Part shown: piece by piece, positions 39,931 to 52,330 of the stretch
Position numbering within the stretch: position 1 is the stretch's first letter
Layout: each line of letters opens with the position of its first letter
Assembly: GCA_910591455.2 (NCBI GenBank)
Contig: OU342826.1
Coordinates: 10,831,724-10,895,723 of the forward strand
From: Pholis gunnellus
Taxonomy: Eukaryota > Chordata > Actinopteri > Perciformes > Pholidae
Reading direction: 5' to 3'
DNA length: 64,000 nucleotides
Translations under genes and position numbers: made by a program
Notes under the pieces: generated by a model
Seen by the model: only the letters and a program-made list of their open reading frames with translations
Told to the model about the DNA's origin: nothing
Databases searched by the model: none

Positions 39931-42640
39931 TGTGTGTGTTTTAAGCAGAGAGCCCAGTAGAAAGCATGGACGTTCATGGTTGCATCTACCTTGCTGGCAT
40001 ACTACAAAAACAAGCATTTACAATCAATACTTCACTATCATAGCATTTAAGTATCGCTGCCCATCCTCCGACTTTTTCTTTCACTTCATGATAAACTGTC
40101 ACTTGTCAATTGTCTTGGCCGTTTTCTTTTTTTGGGAGTGTTAAACTAGCTGCATGCAGGTGCACGTTGTGTCTAGCTAACATGCTAAATACAAGGAACT
40201 TTTACCTTTACTGGGGTGTGTGAGACCTTATTCAGCTCAACATGTTTGAAAACTTTGGGTAGCGGAGAAGGACATAGAAACTGGGACCAGAGAGGCTGAG
40301 TGGACTGGTTATGTATTGAAAATGAACCTGCAGCAGATTGGGGAGGGGTTTACTTTGTTCTGAGTTTTTCTGATCTTTTTTTGTTTAATTCTTGTGAAGC
40401 TATACTAGGTCAGTAGAATGACTTTGATAACTGCTTGTACTAGGCTTCCATTTATTGGTTAGGTGTGTGTGTGTGGTGCTTGCCGTGGGGAGGATGTTGC
40501 TCCACTTTCTTGGGTCCCTGAGTTTCGGTTGCCTGTAGCTCTGGAGAGAGGTTTTAATGCTTGTGACCACTGTAGTGGAAAGAATTCCTATACCTGCTTT
40601 GCGTGAGTCTTGTAATGCTGAAATACATAATACCAAAAAACAGGTTTTCTTTTAAGTATTTATTCTCTGCGTAAAGAAGGCTCAATCATCACAACAGAAC
40701 GCGTAGAGTCTCAGTGAGGAAGAACCAAGAACAAAGTGAACAAGCTTTCTTTATACTCTATGAGCAACTTTGGGGGCCGATGGCCAATGTTACAGACATT
40801 TTGGTCTCAGACTTTCGGTCTCAGACTGATAGGAACAACAATGAAAAACAAACTGTCAGCAACCACAACAAGTGGCCCAAAGGCCTTGGTGGTGGAACAT
40901 TCTCATACAACACAGTTATCTTTGTGAACAAGGGAGAATTCTTCTTTTGCACAACGGAGACACGGTGAAGTTCAACAAAATTGCTAAAGCATGAATACAT
41001 TATACTGAGTAGAAATATATACTATGTAAGTAGAAATATATACCAGGTAAAAAATTACCATTACACCACTTACAACCACAATCTCTCTTGTCTAGAAAGC
41101 CATATCTGAATCGTGGTTCTGCGAAGGCAGCGGTTAGTTTATTTCTGCTGCATTCCTGCTGGCCTGCTTCTGAGCGACACTATTGAACCTCCTCTTTGTC
41201 GAGCTCTGCATGTCGTTTAGTAGGAGATGGGCACTGCTTAATCCACTCCTTCATAGAAATTTACCTGAGATGATTCTTTTTGTGTATCGTGTTTTTGCAT
41301 ATAATTTGTATCTGTAACATGTTCCCTGTTTGTGGTTGTAATCCCCTCATGTCACTCAGCAACCATGACGACACATTACTGTAGGGTGTTTTTCTCAGAC
41401 ATGGAGTGATGCTGAAAGTGCAAAGGAATTAGACATCATAGTGGTACGTGGTTATTGTTTCGCGGCTATGAACCAATCGGATTTCTTCACTTGAGCTACC
41501 GGTTTTATATAAATGATAATCAGTTGTATGCTCAGGCTGCAACGTGTCCTCTATAGACAAATATTCTGTCAATGTTGCTTTCCACCATGTTTTGGGACAC
41601 TTAGAAAGGCCGAAGAAAACATCCTCCATTATTCTCCATATACTGTAAACTCACTGAAGCTCTGTCTATCTATCGTCTTTCTTTTGAGATGGGTTTTAAA
41701 TCTTCATTGGTTCCAATTCTTGGTGTCCAGTGTGCTTGGTTTAGTGTAAATGCTTTTGCATTCCAATACTATTGCTTAAATCACGACCATTACAGATTTT
41801 CTGGCCTTTGTTGTTTTCAGGGAAAATGTATTCTTTACTATGAACACCAGGGGTCAGTGTTGGATTATATCAGGGGTAGTGCAACTGACTGTGGGCATGA
41901 TATTACCTGCACAAATAAACTTAATTATTACAGTTAGACACATTGAATATACATTAAACATCACAAGTGGCATGGTAACATAGTTTATTTTAAATGAGCC
42001 AAACCACCCAGTCCGTCTTCGTTTGGGCAGGATACACAAAGTCCTCAGTCTGGTGATCATCACACAACGTAAAAGCTATAAAATATGTCTTCCAACCCAT
42101 ACCAAACTTTTCATTTCCTTCCTTATTGTCTTCTAGTTTTATTCAGCGACTGTGCAGTGAATTACACACACTTATCATACAATATACTGTTACAACTGTA
42201 TTTACATTTTCTGTAACCTATTCTTTATCATGAAATTATATTAATAATACGCAGCAGTGCAACTTAGGACACAGGGATCTGCATGATGTCAGTAGGCCTA
42301 CCTTTACATATGTGGGATAATGTGCACATACAGTACAGTTTGAATACAACCAGGGTTGTTCTTTATTCAGCTGTGAATGTAATTAGTTAATGTTCATCTG
42401 CAGTATTTTGGCAGGTTTATAATAAATTATTCTATAAACAAAGCTGTTATTCTAACAATCTATAAATCAGAGGAAAACATCACTGCATAAAAACCAGACA
42501 AATTATAACTAACTTTAATGCATGATAGGGCCTCAGTATAACACATCCATTCACCAGTCTTAACAAAAATGGAAGAAGGCCTACGCACACAGAAATACGC
42601 AACTAATCACAGACACAGAGCGATTGAGACTAAGGCCGTT
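39931..42640. other. Repeat-rich intergenic region before syt4
   Basis: No gene was recognised. It contains a third partial copy of the cluster repeat block (41630-41880) and LTR-like sequence around 40640-41060 whose ends I could not fix. AT-rich, unremarkable DNA follows to 42640. Confidence 0.5.
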
Positions 42641-42779
42641 CACTTCCAATCAATCAGGGGAATTGGCAGCCCTGTTGTGCTGCTGAACCGGGGGTCCTGA
42701 TTTCACAGCCAGCCTCCGTCACTACTGCGTCAGCACCGATGAGCTCAGCGTTACCGGTGGGGAGGGGGAGGAGTTGGTG

Positions 42780-43134
42780 AACGGAGGCTGAGAGAGAGAC
42801 GGAGCAAACAAGGAGAGAGAGAGAGTGAGAGAGAGAGAGAGAGAGAGGAAGAAGGAACTGGGTGTTGCCGCCTCTGAGACACACTCACGCATCACAGAGA
42901 AACAGCAGCAGCGTGAGGACAGAGCATCCCTCCATCCTCCTCTCTGGGAAAACAAGGCTGCCCCTTTCAATTATTGAAGCCATACAAAACCTTTTTCATT
43001 ATTAAAACGTAATCAAAGCCGAGATTTTGTGGAGATTTACTGCACCCCGTCATCAGGAGAGCGAGTTCGCCGCCGTAGAGAAGAGAGCGAGGTGTGAACG
43101 CAGACGGACCGTTTCAGCACCTTGGACAGCGAAC
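42780..43134 (+). promoter_or_regulatory. syt4 proximal promoter / 5' UTR region
   Basis: GA-rich sequence with a (GA)n tract at about 42812-42850 lies immediately upstream of the syt4 start codon. No convincing TATA box was seen. The extent of the 5' UTR cannot be fixed from sequence. Confidence 0.4.
43113..43133 (+). promoter_or_regulatory. RE1/NRSE (REST binding site) next to the syt4 start codon
   Basis: The left half-site ttcagcacc (43113-43121) and right half-site ggacagcg (43124-43131), with the standard 2-base spacing, match 17 of the 21 positions of the canonical RE1 consensus. It ends one base before the ATG. REST silences neuronal genes in non-neuronal cells, and Syt4 is a known REST target in mammals. 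Confidence 0.8.
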
Positions 43135-46100
43135 ATGGCTCCAATCACGGAGGAAGGAGCTCAGCTCGGTGAGTGGGACCAGTTTGATTCATTAGATTGA
43201 CACGGTTGTTAATGTGTGATGTTGTCAGTGGTAGACTTGGGCTTGTTCATCTTCAAAAAGTACAGAGTTAATCATTACACGTCACTTGTCTCAAAAGTAT
43301 TAGCTAACGTTACTCATTTTAGTGTCTTAATCCTTTTAAGAAAAGCGAATGTGTTTCATTTTGATGTATGCACTATTTTCTTGGTTTTAATAAATATAGG
43401 TATAGGTATGTTAGAGTAGCCCATTCTATCAAACAATACTCAAGTTAAAGGGAACGGCTTTGTCCAGTGCGTTGTTCAGGGGTGTGTCTAGAGGGGAGTC
43501 CAGAAATATGATTGGCCCCCCCCTTGTGTTTGGGAAAACCTCCAGCCTCCATTTTACAACTAGCTTAAGGGTGACAGCAAATCATCAGGAAAACCAACCA
43601 ATGGGGTGCAGGTGACATGTTTTACGTCTAGGTTAGATAAGTTCATTATTTAATACACTTGAGTACAGCAGGTTTTTTCTAAAGCACAGGTGAAGCATGG
43701 AAAGCACCTGTTTGTTTCCTTTATCTCCTCTCGATTCAGCAGCTCAATCACCGCCCTCCCGTTGCCACATCCATCCATCTGTCTGTTGTTGTTGCCGTGA
43801 AAACCTGTCCACCCAGGAAGTTAGGCTGAAATATTAAGGACAAGAAAAGGGAGGAAACAGTATGTACAAGTGCTGGGATCTGAACTCGAAATGAGCTTAC
43901 TGTCCCTCGTTAGTTAGAGGCAGTCCCTTCAGGTTCTTAATACATTTTAGATCGATTCTATGCCGACAACTTTCACAGAAGAATGTACGTCTATATACTA
44001 TTGTGATACATTGCTGTTTACCTGTATATGTGGCCCACATTAGTGATGTGCTCACCCCCCAACCCCACCCCTCTCACTCCCTCCTTGTATGGGTGGTACC
44101 CTGATTGCTTTTCCACTGTGCCGCCCTCTTAACTGCAGGAAATAGTGCGCATTTCCTCCATTGAAATAGAACTATTAACTCTGACTGCATGAGAAGGCAA
44201 CATGATTGCTGTTGAGTCACAGTCTGAAAACCACAAAACAAAGAACCGAAGCACTGAGTGGCAAATATCCCAGTCGTGTCTCCATAGTAACGTTGTAGTG
44301 ATGCTATAGGAGACAAAAGTGCCATTGAAAGTAATTAGGTCCCTAAAGTACCGATACTGCTGAAGAAAAAGAAGGAGGAATATAAATTAATATAACACGG
44401 GGCCTATCGCTAATTTCCGGGCTATTATGCCATTCAGTTGGGATATCAGGGTGAACCATGATCCACCAACTGTTTTCCCAGCAGTTCATTATTTCCACCA
44501 CCTGTTTCCTGAGGATTTGTTTGGAATATGAACACAGTACTGATCGTTCTTCTTCAGGGTTGAACAGATTGTGTTGTCTTCATCTCCATCTGAGTCAAGA
44601 CTGCAGCCTGCATGCGTCAGTCACACCCACAAAAGATTTTAATTGCCTCCGTGCAACAATTAAATCTGTTGAGGAGAACAATTGTTTTGTGTTTTTTTTA
44701 AGGTTTACTGGTGCTTGTTGCACAGTGTTTGTTGAGGTGTGTGGTCAGACATTTTTAATTCAAGTTATCTCTCTCTGTCCTCCTCCACAGTTGCGGTGCC
44801 AGTAGGTGTCGCTGTGGTGAGTGTCTTCGGCCTCGTCTTCACTGTGTCAGCGTTTGCATGGATCTGTTGCCAGCGAAAAAACGCCAAGTCCCAGAAGACA
44901 CCTCCATACAAGTTTGTGCACATGCTCAAAGGGGTCGACATTTATCCGGAAAGCCTCAGCAGCAAGAAGAAGTTCGCTGCACATGCCACCATGACAACTA
45001 ACGACGCCGGTAAAACTGATGTTAACGGAAACTGCCACACCGCGGCGCCAATGAGTCCGACCAGCAACGGTAAACTGGCCTCGAGTCCAAACGGTTCTAG
45101 ACAGGCTCTGCATCTGGATCTGGAGAACAGGGATCTGAATGGCAACTTCACCACCAAACCATTTCATCACCACAACCAGAAGGTGCGCAGCTCCCCGGAC
45201 CTGGAGCTGCCCTCTCCCCATGCAGGTTTCACCCAACCTGGGGTGATGGACCGCCGTGATCCCCCTTCTCCATCCAGCACCCTCTCCAGCCAGGCGCCCA
45301 CCCCGGCTGTGGACAAGCCCCAGGGAGAGGAGCGGGAGGGCGGACTAGGGACCCTCCACTTCTCCCTGGAATACCAGCCAGAGAAGAAGGCGTTCATCGT
45401 CCATATCAAGGTACTGTATGCGTTTAGGCTGGTGGTTTGACGTCTTTGTGTGCCTTGACAATCATTTTTTGATCGAAATGGTTTCATGCATTCTTGTCTG
45501 ATTGATTGATTTGACTTTGATCTAGGAAGCCCATGGCCTGACTCCAACTGATGAGCAGTCGCTGACCTCTGACCCTTACATCAAGCTGACCCTGCTGCCG
45601 GAGAAAAAGCACCGGGTGAAGACCAGAGTCCTGAGGAAGACTCTTGACCCCGCCTTTGACGAGACCTTCAGCTTCTACGGGATCCCGCTGGCCCGAGTGT
45701 CGGAGCTGGCCCTTCACTTCATGGTGCTGAGCTTTGATAGGTTCTCCCGTGATGAGGTCATCGGAGAGACCCTTGTACCCTTATCCGGGATCGACTTATC
45801 AGAGGGGCGTGTCCTAATGAGCCGAGAAATCATCAAGAAGAATGTCAAGGTAAGATCTGGAACAATCCTGTTTGAACCCTTTGAATTCATGATTTATTAG
45901 TTATCAGTTTTCTTGAGCGCAATCTTTGGGTTTCGATTTATGACACATACAGTGTCTCAAAATGATTTTGCCGCATACTATATATTTATATCACACAAAC
46001 AGTCTCACCGCAAAATTACTTCAAATTGCAAAACTGGTCCAATAATGACTCATCATTCTCTCTTCGTGACAAAAGTGCTTCCACTAATGGGATATAAATC

Positions 46101-48003
46101 AGTACCCAAGTCAGTACATAACTATCCTATCAAGATGTAATGGTGTTTTAATCATGGAGCTGTCTCTAACTCACCAAAATGCAAATGCCTCTTTCCTGAC
46201 ACAGTGCAATCTCTCATGCTGCTTTCAAGTGTTAATTTAGCTCTAATGGCATAATATGCACCTTGAATGAAAGCTAATACATTTAGTGAATTCAATAAAG
46301 CAATTCCCTTTCATTGTGTCCATCACTGGTTAGGTTAGAAAAGTGTTATTGTGAAATGAAGCCAATGGGGATGAGCTCTGTGAGCCCCATTATGTCTTTA
46401 TAAGCTTCAACTGAGGACTGGTATTGTTCTTTATTGGGCCGCTGCCGGTTTGGATGCCTGAAAGCCTTTGGTGTGTGATTTTACCTAAATCCTGAAGAGC
46501 TGATGTTTACGTTATAGCTGTAACACATACAATATGACATGTTTTTCTCTGAAAATACCTGCCACTTAGCAAACCATCAAATTACTCAAAATGATGGTTA
46601 ATTTGTGTTAGATTCAATGAAGATAATTATAACAGAGACACGGGGACGGTCAATTTGAAAGGGAATCACATGGACATTTTAACATTCCCAATAGTGTATT
46701 GATTAGATGGAGGGATATCAGTAACAGTATGGATCTATGGGCTGGTGGTCAGTAGACTTCTGCTCCCGGCAACTGTGAGGACCACAAACGTACTTAAACT
46801 AATTTCCAGTGGGACCTTTTTTCTTTTAGAGGAACTTCATGTATCTTCAGTATCAGAGCCAGTTTGTTGAGATGTGGCCTGATATGCTGTGCTGTAGTAC
46901 TGTGACAGAAAATACCCATTAGTATATATATGTTTCCTTAAAAACGCATTGGATTAAACTTGGATTGTGGCAGCAGGGTTGACGTCATTGCATTAAATCG
47001 ATTTAAACGATGGATTGTAAGATGATAGCTCTGTCCTTATCAAAGGTCTGTGGTCTAGTACACAGCAGTGCTCTATAGATTGGTACTAGATGGTTTGGCT
47101 GGACATGAGCATTCGTCCATTTGCAGGTGGAATGGGAGATGATATCAATGTAATTATAGATTTGTGGACTGATATTGTACTCTGCTTTAATGGAAGCACC
47201 GTGGCTACCGGGTGGGAGAGGATATGTTCACCCACATTTGTGTCTTCCCAGGAGCAATGTGAGCTTTCTGTAATATCTTTAAAGATCTCTGATAAGATAT
47301 AGTACTCTAGAGAAGTGCTGGGAAATGCGACTCAGATTCTGAGAAATATAAAATGTTCATTCCCCCTCAGCAGAGCCCCCTCTGTTTTTTTTTATCATCA
47401 AGAGGATACTATTTCTTAAATCTTCTGCTGGCTCTATCCACGCTGAGACTAACCATATATATGTTTTCAATTCTCTTAAACCTCTGCTGCAGGGAGGAGT
47501 CTGCTGTGTCTGAATGCTTTGTAGTGCAATCAATAGAAAATGAGTTTTAGAATCCACGAGCTTGCTTTGCAGAGATCTTCTTGTGATCTCTATTGTGTCA
47601 TTTCATGTCGGCAGGTGAGAAGAGAAACTCACTGTGTATCAGCTGTGCTTATTCACAGTGTTTTCTTTATTTAAAGAGAACATACTAGTTCTTCTGCGTT
47701 GGAAAGAGAACTCCTTTCAATCAAAGTGCAAACAACCTTTTTTTTGATGAATTGACAACAGGAGTGTGTGCAAAGAAACATATAATTTAAGAAGATTAAG
47801 ATTTGCTCATCAATATTACATCTAGTATTTAATTTCACCATGTGGTTATGTGTATGATGTGCAAATAAGACGTTTTTTGGCTGAATTCTCTCAGTTTGAA
47901 GCGTATGCAGTGTTCCATCTGATTAGAAGCAGCCCTTTGCCTACAGGGTGGTGGCTCTCTTTGTCTGCATGGCATAGATTTAGTCTCACTGCTTTGTGCG
48001 GGT

Positions 48004-48056
<53 letters not shown>

Positions 48057-48154
48057 CACGCAGCAGAGAATCAATACAGCATGGCTCAAGCAGCGTAGCC
48101 ATCGCCCTGTTTTCACCCTGGAGGACGACAAAAACATTAGAATAGAGGAGGATT

Positions 48155-48194
<40 letters not shown>

Positions 48195-48312
48195 TGTGTG
48201 TGTGTGAGTGTGTGAACACGCAGCAGAGAATCAATACAGCATGTCTCAAGCAGCGTAGCCATCGCCCTGTTTTCACCCTGGAGGACGACAAAAACATGAG
48301 AATAGAGTAGGA

Positions 48313-48370
<58 letters not shown>

Positions 48371-49741
48371 TCTTTAGTCGCTTGTTCTCTCATCTATAAT
48401 ACATCTACCCAGGAAGAATGATTTAGAAAAACATCTGCGTCACGCTCACATCTGGATTTTCAGAGACCTTAACATCAGGTCAGGGGTAGAGGTTGTCTTT
48501 GCCCGTGTGCCACTTCTCATTGCCATGGCGACCATGAGCCGAGGTGTCACGTCCCGTTAGGTGTGGCCGCAGCAGCCGAGGCGCCAACTCTCTTTGGTGT
48601 GGACACAGACGTTGGATGTGTGTGTGTGTGTGTGTGTGTCACAGATGTAGTGCAGAGAAGGGAGCTTCTCCCTCACCCGTTTTGTGCTAGTTGAGACATG
48701 AGAGCACAACACATAAGCAGGTGATGATTGTTTAGTTGGCAGAATTGACACCACTGGCAGTACAAGCAGCAGCAGGCTTCCCCACAACGTTGTCGATAGT
48801 AGCTAATTATTTAGTAAGTCATTTAGTAACTCTCTAAGGTGTTACTGAATACAGGTGTGATGATGTAAATCCCCCCCGTCTCTCCACAGAAGTCCTCGGG
48901 CCGAGGCGAGCTGCTGCTCTCCCTGTGCTACCAGTCCACCACCAACACGCTGACCGTGGTGGTCCTCAAAGCTCGCCACCTGCCCAAGACTGAAAACAAC
49001 GGACCCACAGGTACACACGGTGCACTTTCAGCGGGACCTTTTCGAAATGCAATCCATTCATTGTGTGCACAAACTTCGGTCACGTACCCATAGACGAATG
49101 CGACGGAAGTCATATCCCTCCTCCTGCCAAGCAGCCCAGACCACTTTGGATGCTGCGATTGTAATGCCACCGCCACCGCACTGAAGTAATGTGATCTGGA
49201 TGTGATAGAGAGCCCTTTAGTGACAAGCACACACACACACACACTCAAAGTGTTTACACAGCCAGCCTCTTTTGTCCCCATCACTAACATCCATCATTTC
49301 CGCTCTATCGATTACGGTATTGATCCGGCCTAGGAGCAATCTCCCACTCTGCAGCCGCTGCAGGGATATTCACCATGCGTACTTTGTTCATCTGCTCTTT
49401 TTTTTATCCTTCGCACCCTAGATCCGTACGTCAAGGTGAACATGTACCAAGGGAAGAAGCGCGTGTGTAAGAAGAAGACCCACGTGAAGAAGTGCTCCCC
49501 CAACCCCGTCTTCAACGAGCTCTTCGTCTTTGATCTGCCCTCCGACGAGGGCCTGAGAGACACCAGCGTGGAGCTGCTGCTGATGGACTCAGACACGGGC
49601 AACTCGCGCTGCCCCAACACCAGCCTTGGGCGCCTGGTGCTGGGCACGTCGGTGGCGGGCACAGCCGGCGAGCACTGGAGGGAGATCTGTGACCACCCGC
49701 GTCGCCAGATTGCCAAGTGGCACGGCTTGTCAGAGGACTAG
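43135..49741 (+). CDS. syt4: Synaptotagmin-4
   Basis: Vesicle-membrane double-C2 protein that modulates regulated exocytosis, notably dense-core vesicles. Five coding exons: 43135-43168, 44791-45410, 45526-45849, 48890-49010 and 49422-49741, 472 aa (human about 425). It starts MAPITEE, then has one TM helix (VFGLVFTVSAFAWICC, with likely palmitoylated Cys), the conserved QKTPPYKFVHMLKGVDIYPE, and a long linker with LHLDLENRDLNGNF. C2A spans the end of exon 2 and exon 3, and C2B spans exons 4-5, ending RRQIAKWHGLSED. These favour SYT4 over SYT11. C2A loop 3 reads LSFDRFSRDE: Ser replaces the first Asp, as in the SYT4/11 group, and the last Asp is Glu. C2B loop 1 has TENN for the usual first Asp, and loop 3 has an insertion (DSDTGNSRCPNTSLG). 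Ca2+ binding is probably weak or absent. Confidence 0.95.
43169..44790 (+). other. syt4 intron 1
   Basis: A phase 1 intron with donor GTGAGT at 43169 and acceptor tcctccacag ending at 44790. No additional exon or RNA gene was recognised inside it. Confidence 0.8.
45850..48889 (+). other. syt4 intron 3
   Basis: A phase 0 intron between the C2A and C2B exons. Its first two thirds look unique and AT-rich. The last third holds the duplicated (TG)n unit at 48006-48362. No exon was recognised. Confidence 0.75.
48006..48362. repeat. Duplicated ~160-bp unit with three (TG)n tracts
   Basis: A unique segment of about 105 bp (cacgcagcagagaatcaata ... gacgacaaaaaca) occurs at 48056-48160 and again at 48216-48320. 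The copies differ at a handful of bases. TG tracts flank and separate them (48006-48055, about 48160-48209, 48316-48362). Confidence 0.9.
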
Positions 49742-50300
49742 AACGCCGCGGTGTTAGTGGATTACGCCGTCCATGTCTGATCTGGTCCAACCGCGAGAGG
49801 GATGGAATGAGGATGGGCGGGATTTAATGCCCATTGGACTTTTAGTGAGGGCGAGGGGGGAAACAAATTGGGAGGGGGGGGGGGGGGGCTTTTGTGTTAT
49901 TGGGAGGGTCATTTGAAGTGATGTCATCATTCAATCAATCACTCAATCACTTATCTTTGAAGTTATTGGGGTTCAGCGGGCGAGGGCGGGGCTTGACAAA
50001 GAGAACCCTGTAGCTTTAAATGATCCCAAAGACTGTCACCGAAAATCACCTGGTAACATGCAACGTCATCTCCATGGCAACAACCAATTGTCACTGTAGC
50101 CGTGTGCAGTGCAGAATGTCTTAAATGTCGCTTTTACTCTTCTTCTTCTTTTCTTCCTCGGCTCCCTCTTCTTCTTCTCTTTCTCCGGCTCTTCCTCCTC
50201 TAAATAGTAACCTAGACCATCATATGAAAACCAGAATGAACCACATCTGACAATGCTGTAAAAAATGTGGATTATTAAAGTTTATTTTATAACGACAATG
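49742..50300 (+). other. syt4 3' UTR
   Basis: Non-coding sequence after the stop, with a poly-G run (about 49874-49888), ctt-rich stretches (50135-50200) and ATTAAA at 50274-50279 as a candidate polyadenylation signal. Confidence 0.55.
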
Positions 50301-50567
50301 TTTTCTTCATAAAGATGTAGATTGTTTTTATTTATGTTCTTGTTTTGTACTCTTATGGTTGAGTTGTTGAACATGTTTTGTAAGTATAAGTGGTATTTCA
50401 TATATGATTACTTATTAAGTACAAGAAAGCCTAAATTAGGTGGTTTGAGAATAGACTGGAACAGACAGAGTGCACTGGGGACAGTTAACTGTGGATGCAT
50501 TTATGTGCGTGTGTTCAATGAGAGAGTGCTGGTACTGAAGCGACTGTGTGTGTGTGTGTGTGTGTTG

Positions 50568-50614
<47 letters not shown>

Positions 50615-52265
50615 TGTGTGTGTGAGCCACAAGTTTACTGTAGGTGTTTTGTCCCCCCTTACTGTGAGCACAAAGACAGCTGAAATGTAAATGTATGTAC
50701 CTTACTATAAAATATGGCAAGTTCTGAGAAAATACACGAGTTTGATGTTTTTATTTCACCAGTGTGGGAATGTAAGTATTTGTGTGTGTGTGTGTGTGTG
50801 TATATATATTCAAGAACAGTATTACCACTAGAGGCATTTAGCTCCTTTTAGGTTAATGGATAAAGTTAAGGTTAAAATATCGTCACATCCAACCGCTTTA
50901 TTTCACAGAAAATCACTCATAACATCACTTTATCTACGGTAAAAGCCTCTTTTTTTTCTTTTAATATTACAGTCTATCCATTGATTTCTGTGTGTACCCA
51001 CTTTCCGCACCCTGGGGATGACATCATTGGGCCTCTTTCCAAGTCTGATGATGTAATAACTGCTGAGTGGCTAAGTGCTCCAGGATGAAGTCATCATGTC
51101 AGAATTTAATATCAGCTGAGTGGTTTGGTGAAGTAGAACACCTGGCTCAGCATGCTTACCGCTTTCTCTCTCTCTCCCCCTCTCTCCTCCTCTCTCTCGT
51201 CTTACACTCAGTTACATCATGTGTTTGCTGGTGAAGCCTCTCGAGAAGCGGGATGCTCTGTCACTCTGCCCTCAGTGGTTCTGACCTGGGACTCCCAGGC
51301 TGAGAGAGAGCGCGCTCTGAGATTGCTTTCTATTTTTAAACTCCTGCTGTCATCTTTGGAGCAATTAAAATAGACGTGTGCAGCGTCGCTTCCGTCCCCC
51401 TCAATCTCACCCCCCCAAACACACACAGACACACACATACACTATTCCCCCTCTTTTACTTTTTTAAATTAAGACGTATTGATTGACAATTTCCTCAAAA
51501 GAGACCCAAAAATTATACTTTTATTCCTGTCTCTGTCTGCCCATCTTCCTGTGCACCATTTTTATGCGGAGAGAATTAGGCAACACAATGTAATAATAGA
51601 GTGAAGATTTGGTTATGGTGTGATAATAAGAAAAAAAAAAGATTAAAAACAACATCTCCCCCAAACAACAGATGAAAAAAATAATCGTGTTGTGGAGACA
51701 TTTTTCAGAAGACCTTGTCTTGTGAGAGCAAATGTAATTTTCATTATGCCCACACATTGACTGTTTTTTGAGACCATTCAGTGACGCAAGGTTTAAGTTT
51801 TCCTTGTTTTTTGCTTTCGCATTGATTTAAGAGTCAGACAATCAGACAGTGCAAGGGCAACCGCCTTGTCGGCCTCTCTGAACCACTCAGCTACACATGC
51901 AAATTCACCTGTCCTTCAGGTGTTATGTGGTTTCACAGCTACTCGGGAACCTGATGCAGCTGCAGAGTTCTGTATGTGGATGAACAGCATATTTTAGCAT
52001 GCTAAGTGTGTGCGCGTGTGCATGCGTGCGTGCAATGACAGTTGGCGCAGTACAGCAGTTAGTCCCTCAGGATCTAATCAAAGAGTGCCTTCTTTGATGT
52101 AGAACCAGATCCTTGATCTCCTCAATACAGTCTTCAGTACTGTAGACGCATGCATGCACGCACACACACACACACACACAAACCTTAATGCTACATGTGC
52201 ATCAATATGTAACCTGTCTAGATCTTGACCAGTGAGGTCAAGTCAATGTGATTAAGAGAGACTGC

Positions 52266-52267
<2 letters not shown>

Positions 52268-52326
<59 letters not shown>
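52268..52326. repeat. (TG)n microsatellite
   Basis: A TG tract of about 59 bp, preceded by a short CA tract at 52157-52180. Confidence 0.95.

Positions 52327-52330
<4 letters not shown>

Noticed and set aside
43135..49741. Synaptotagmin-11 instead of synaptotagmin-4
   Set aside because: The N terminus MAPIT, the FGLVFTVSxFAWICCQRK anchor, the LHLDLE.RDLNGNF linker and the KSSGRGELL..LCYQSTTNTLTVV segment all match SYT4 better than SYT11.
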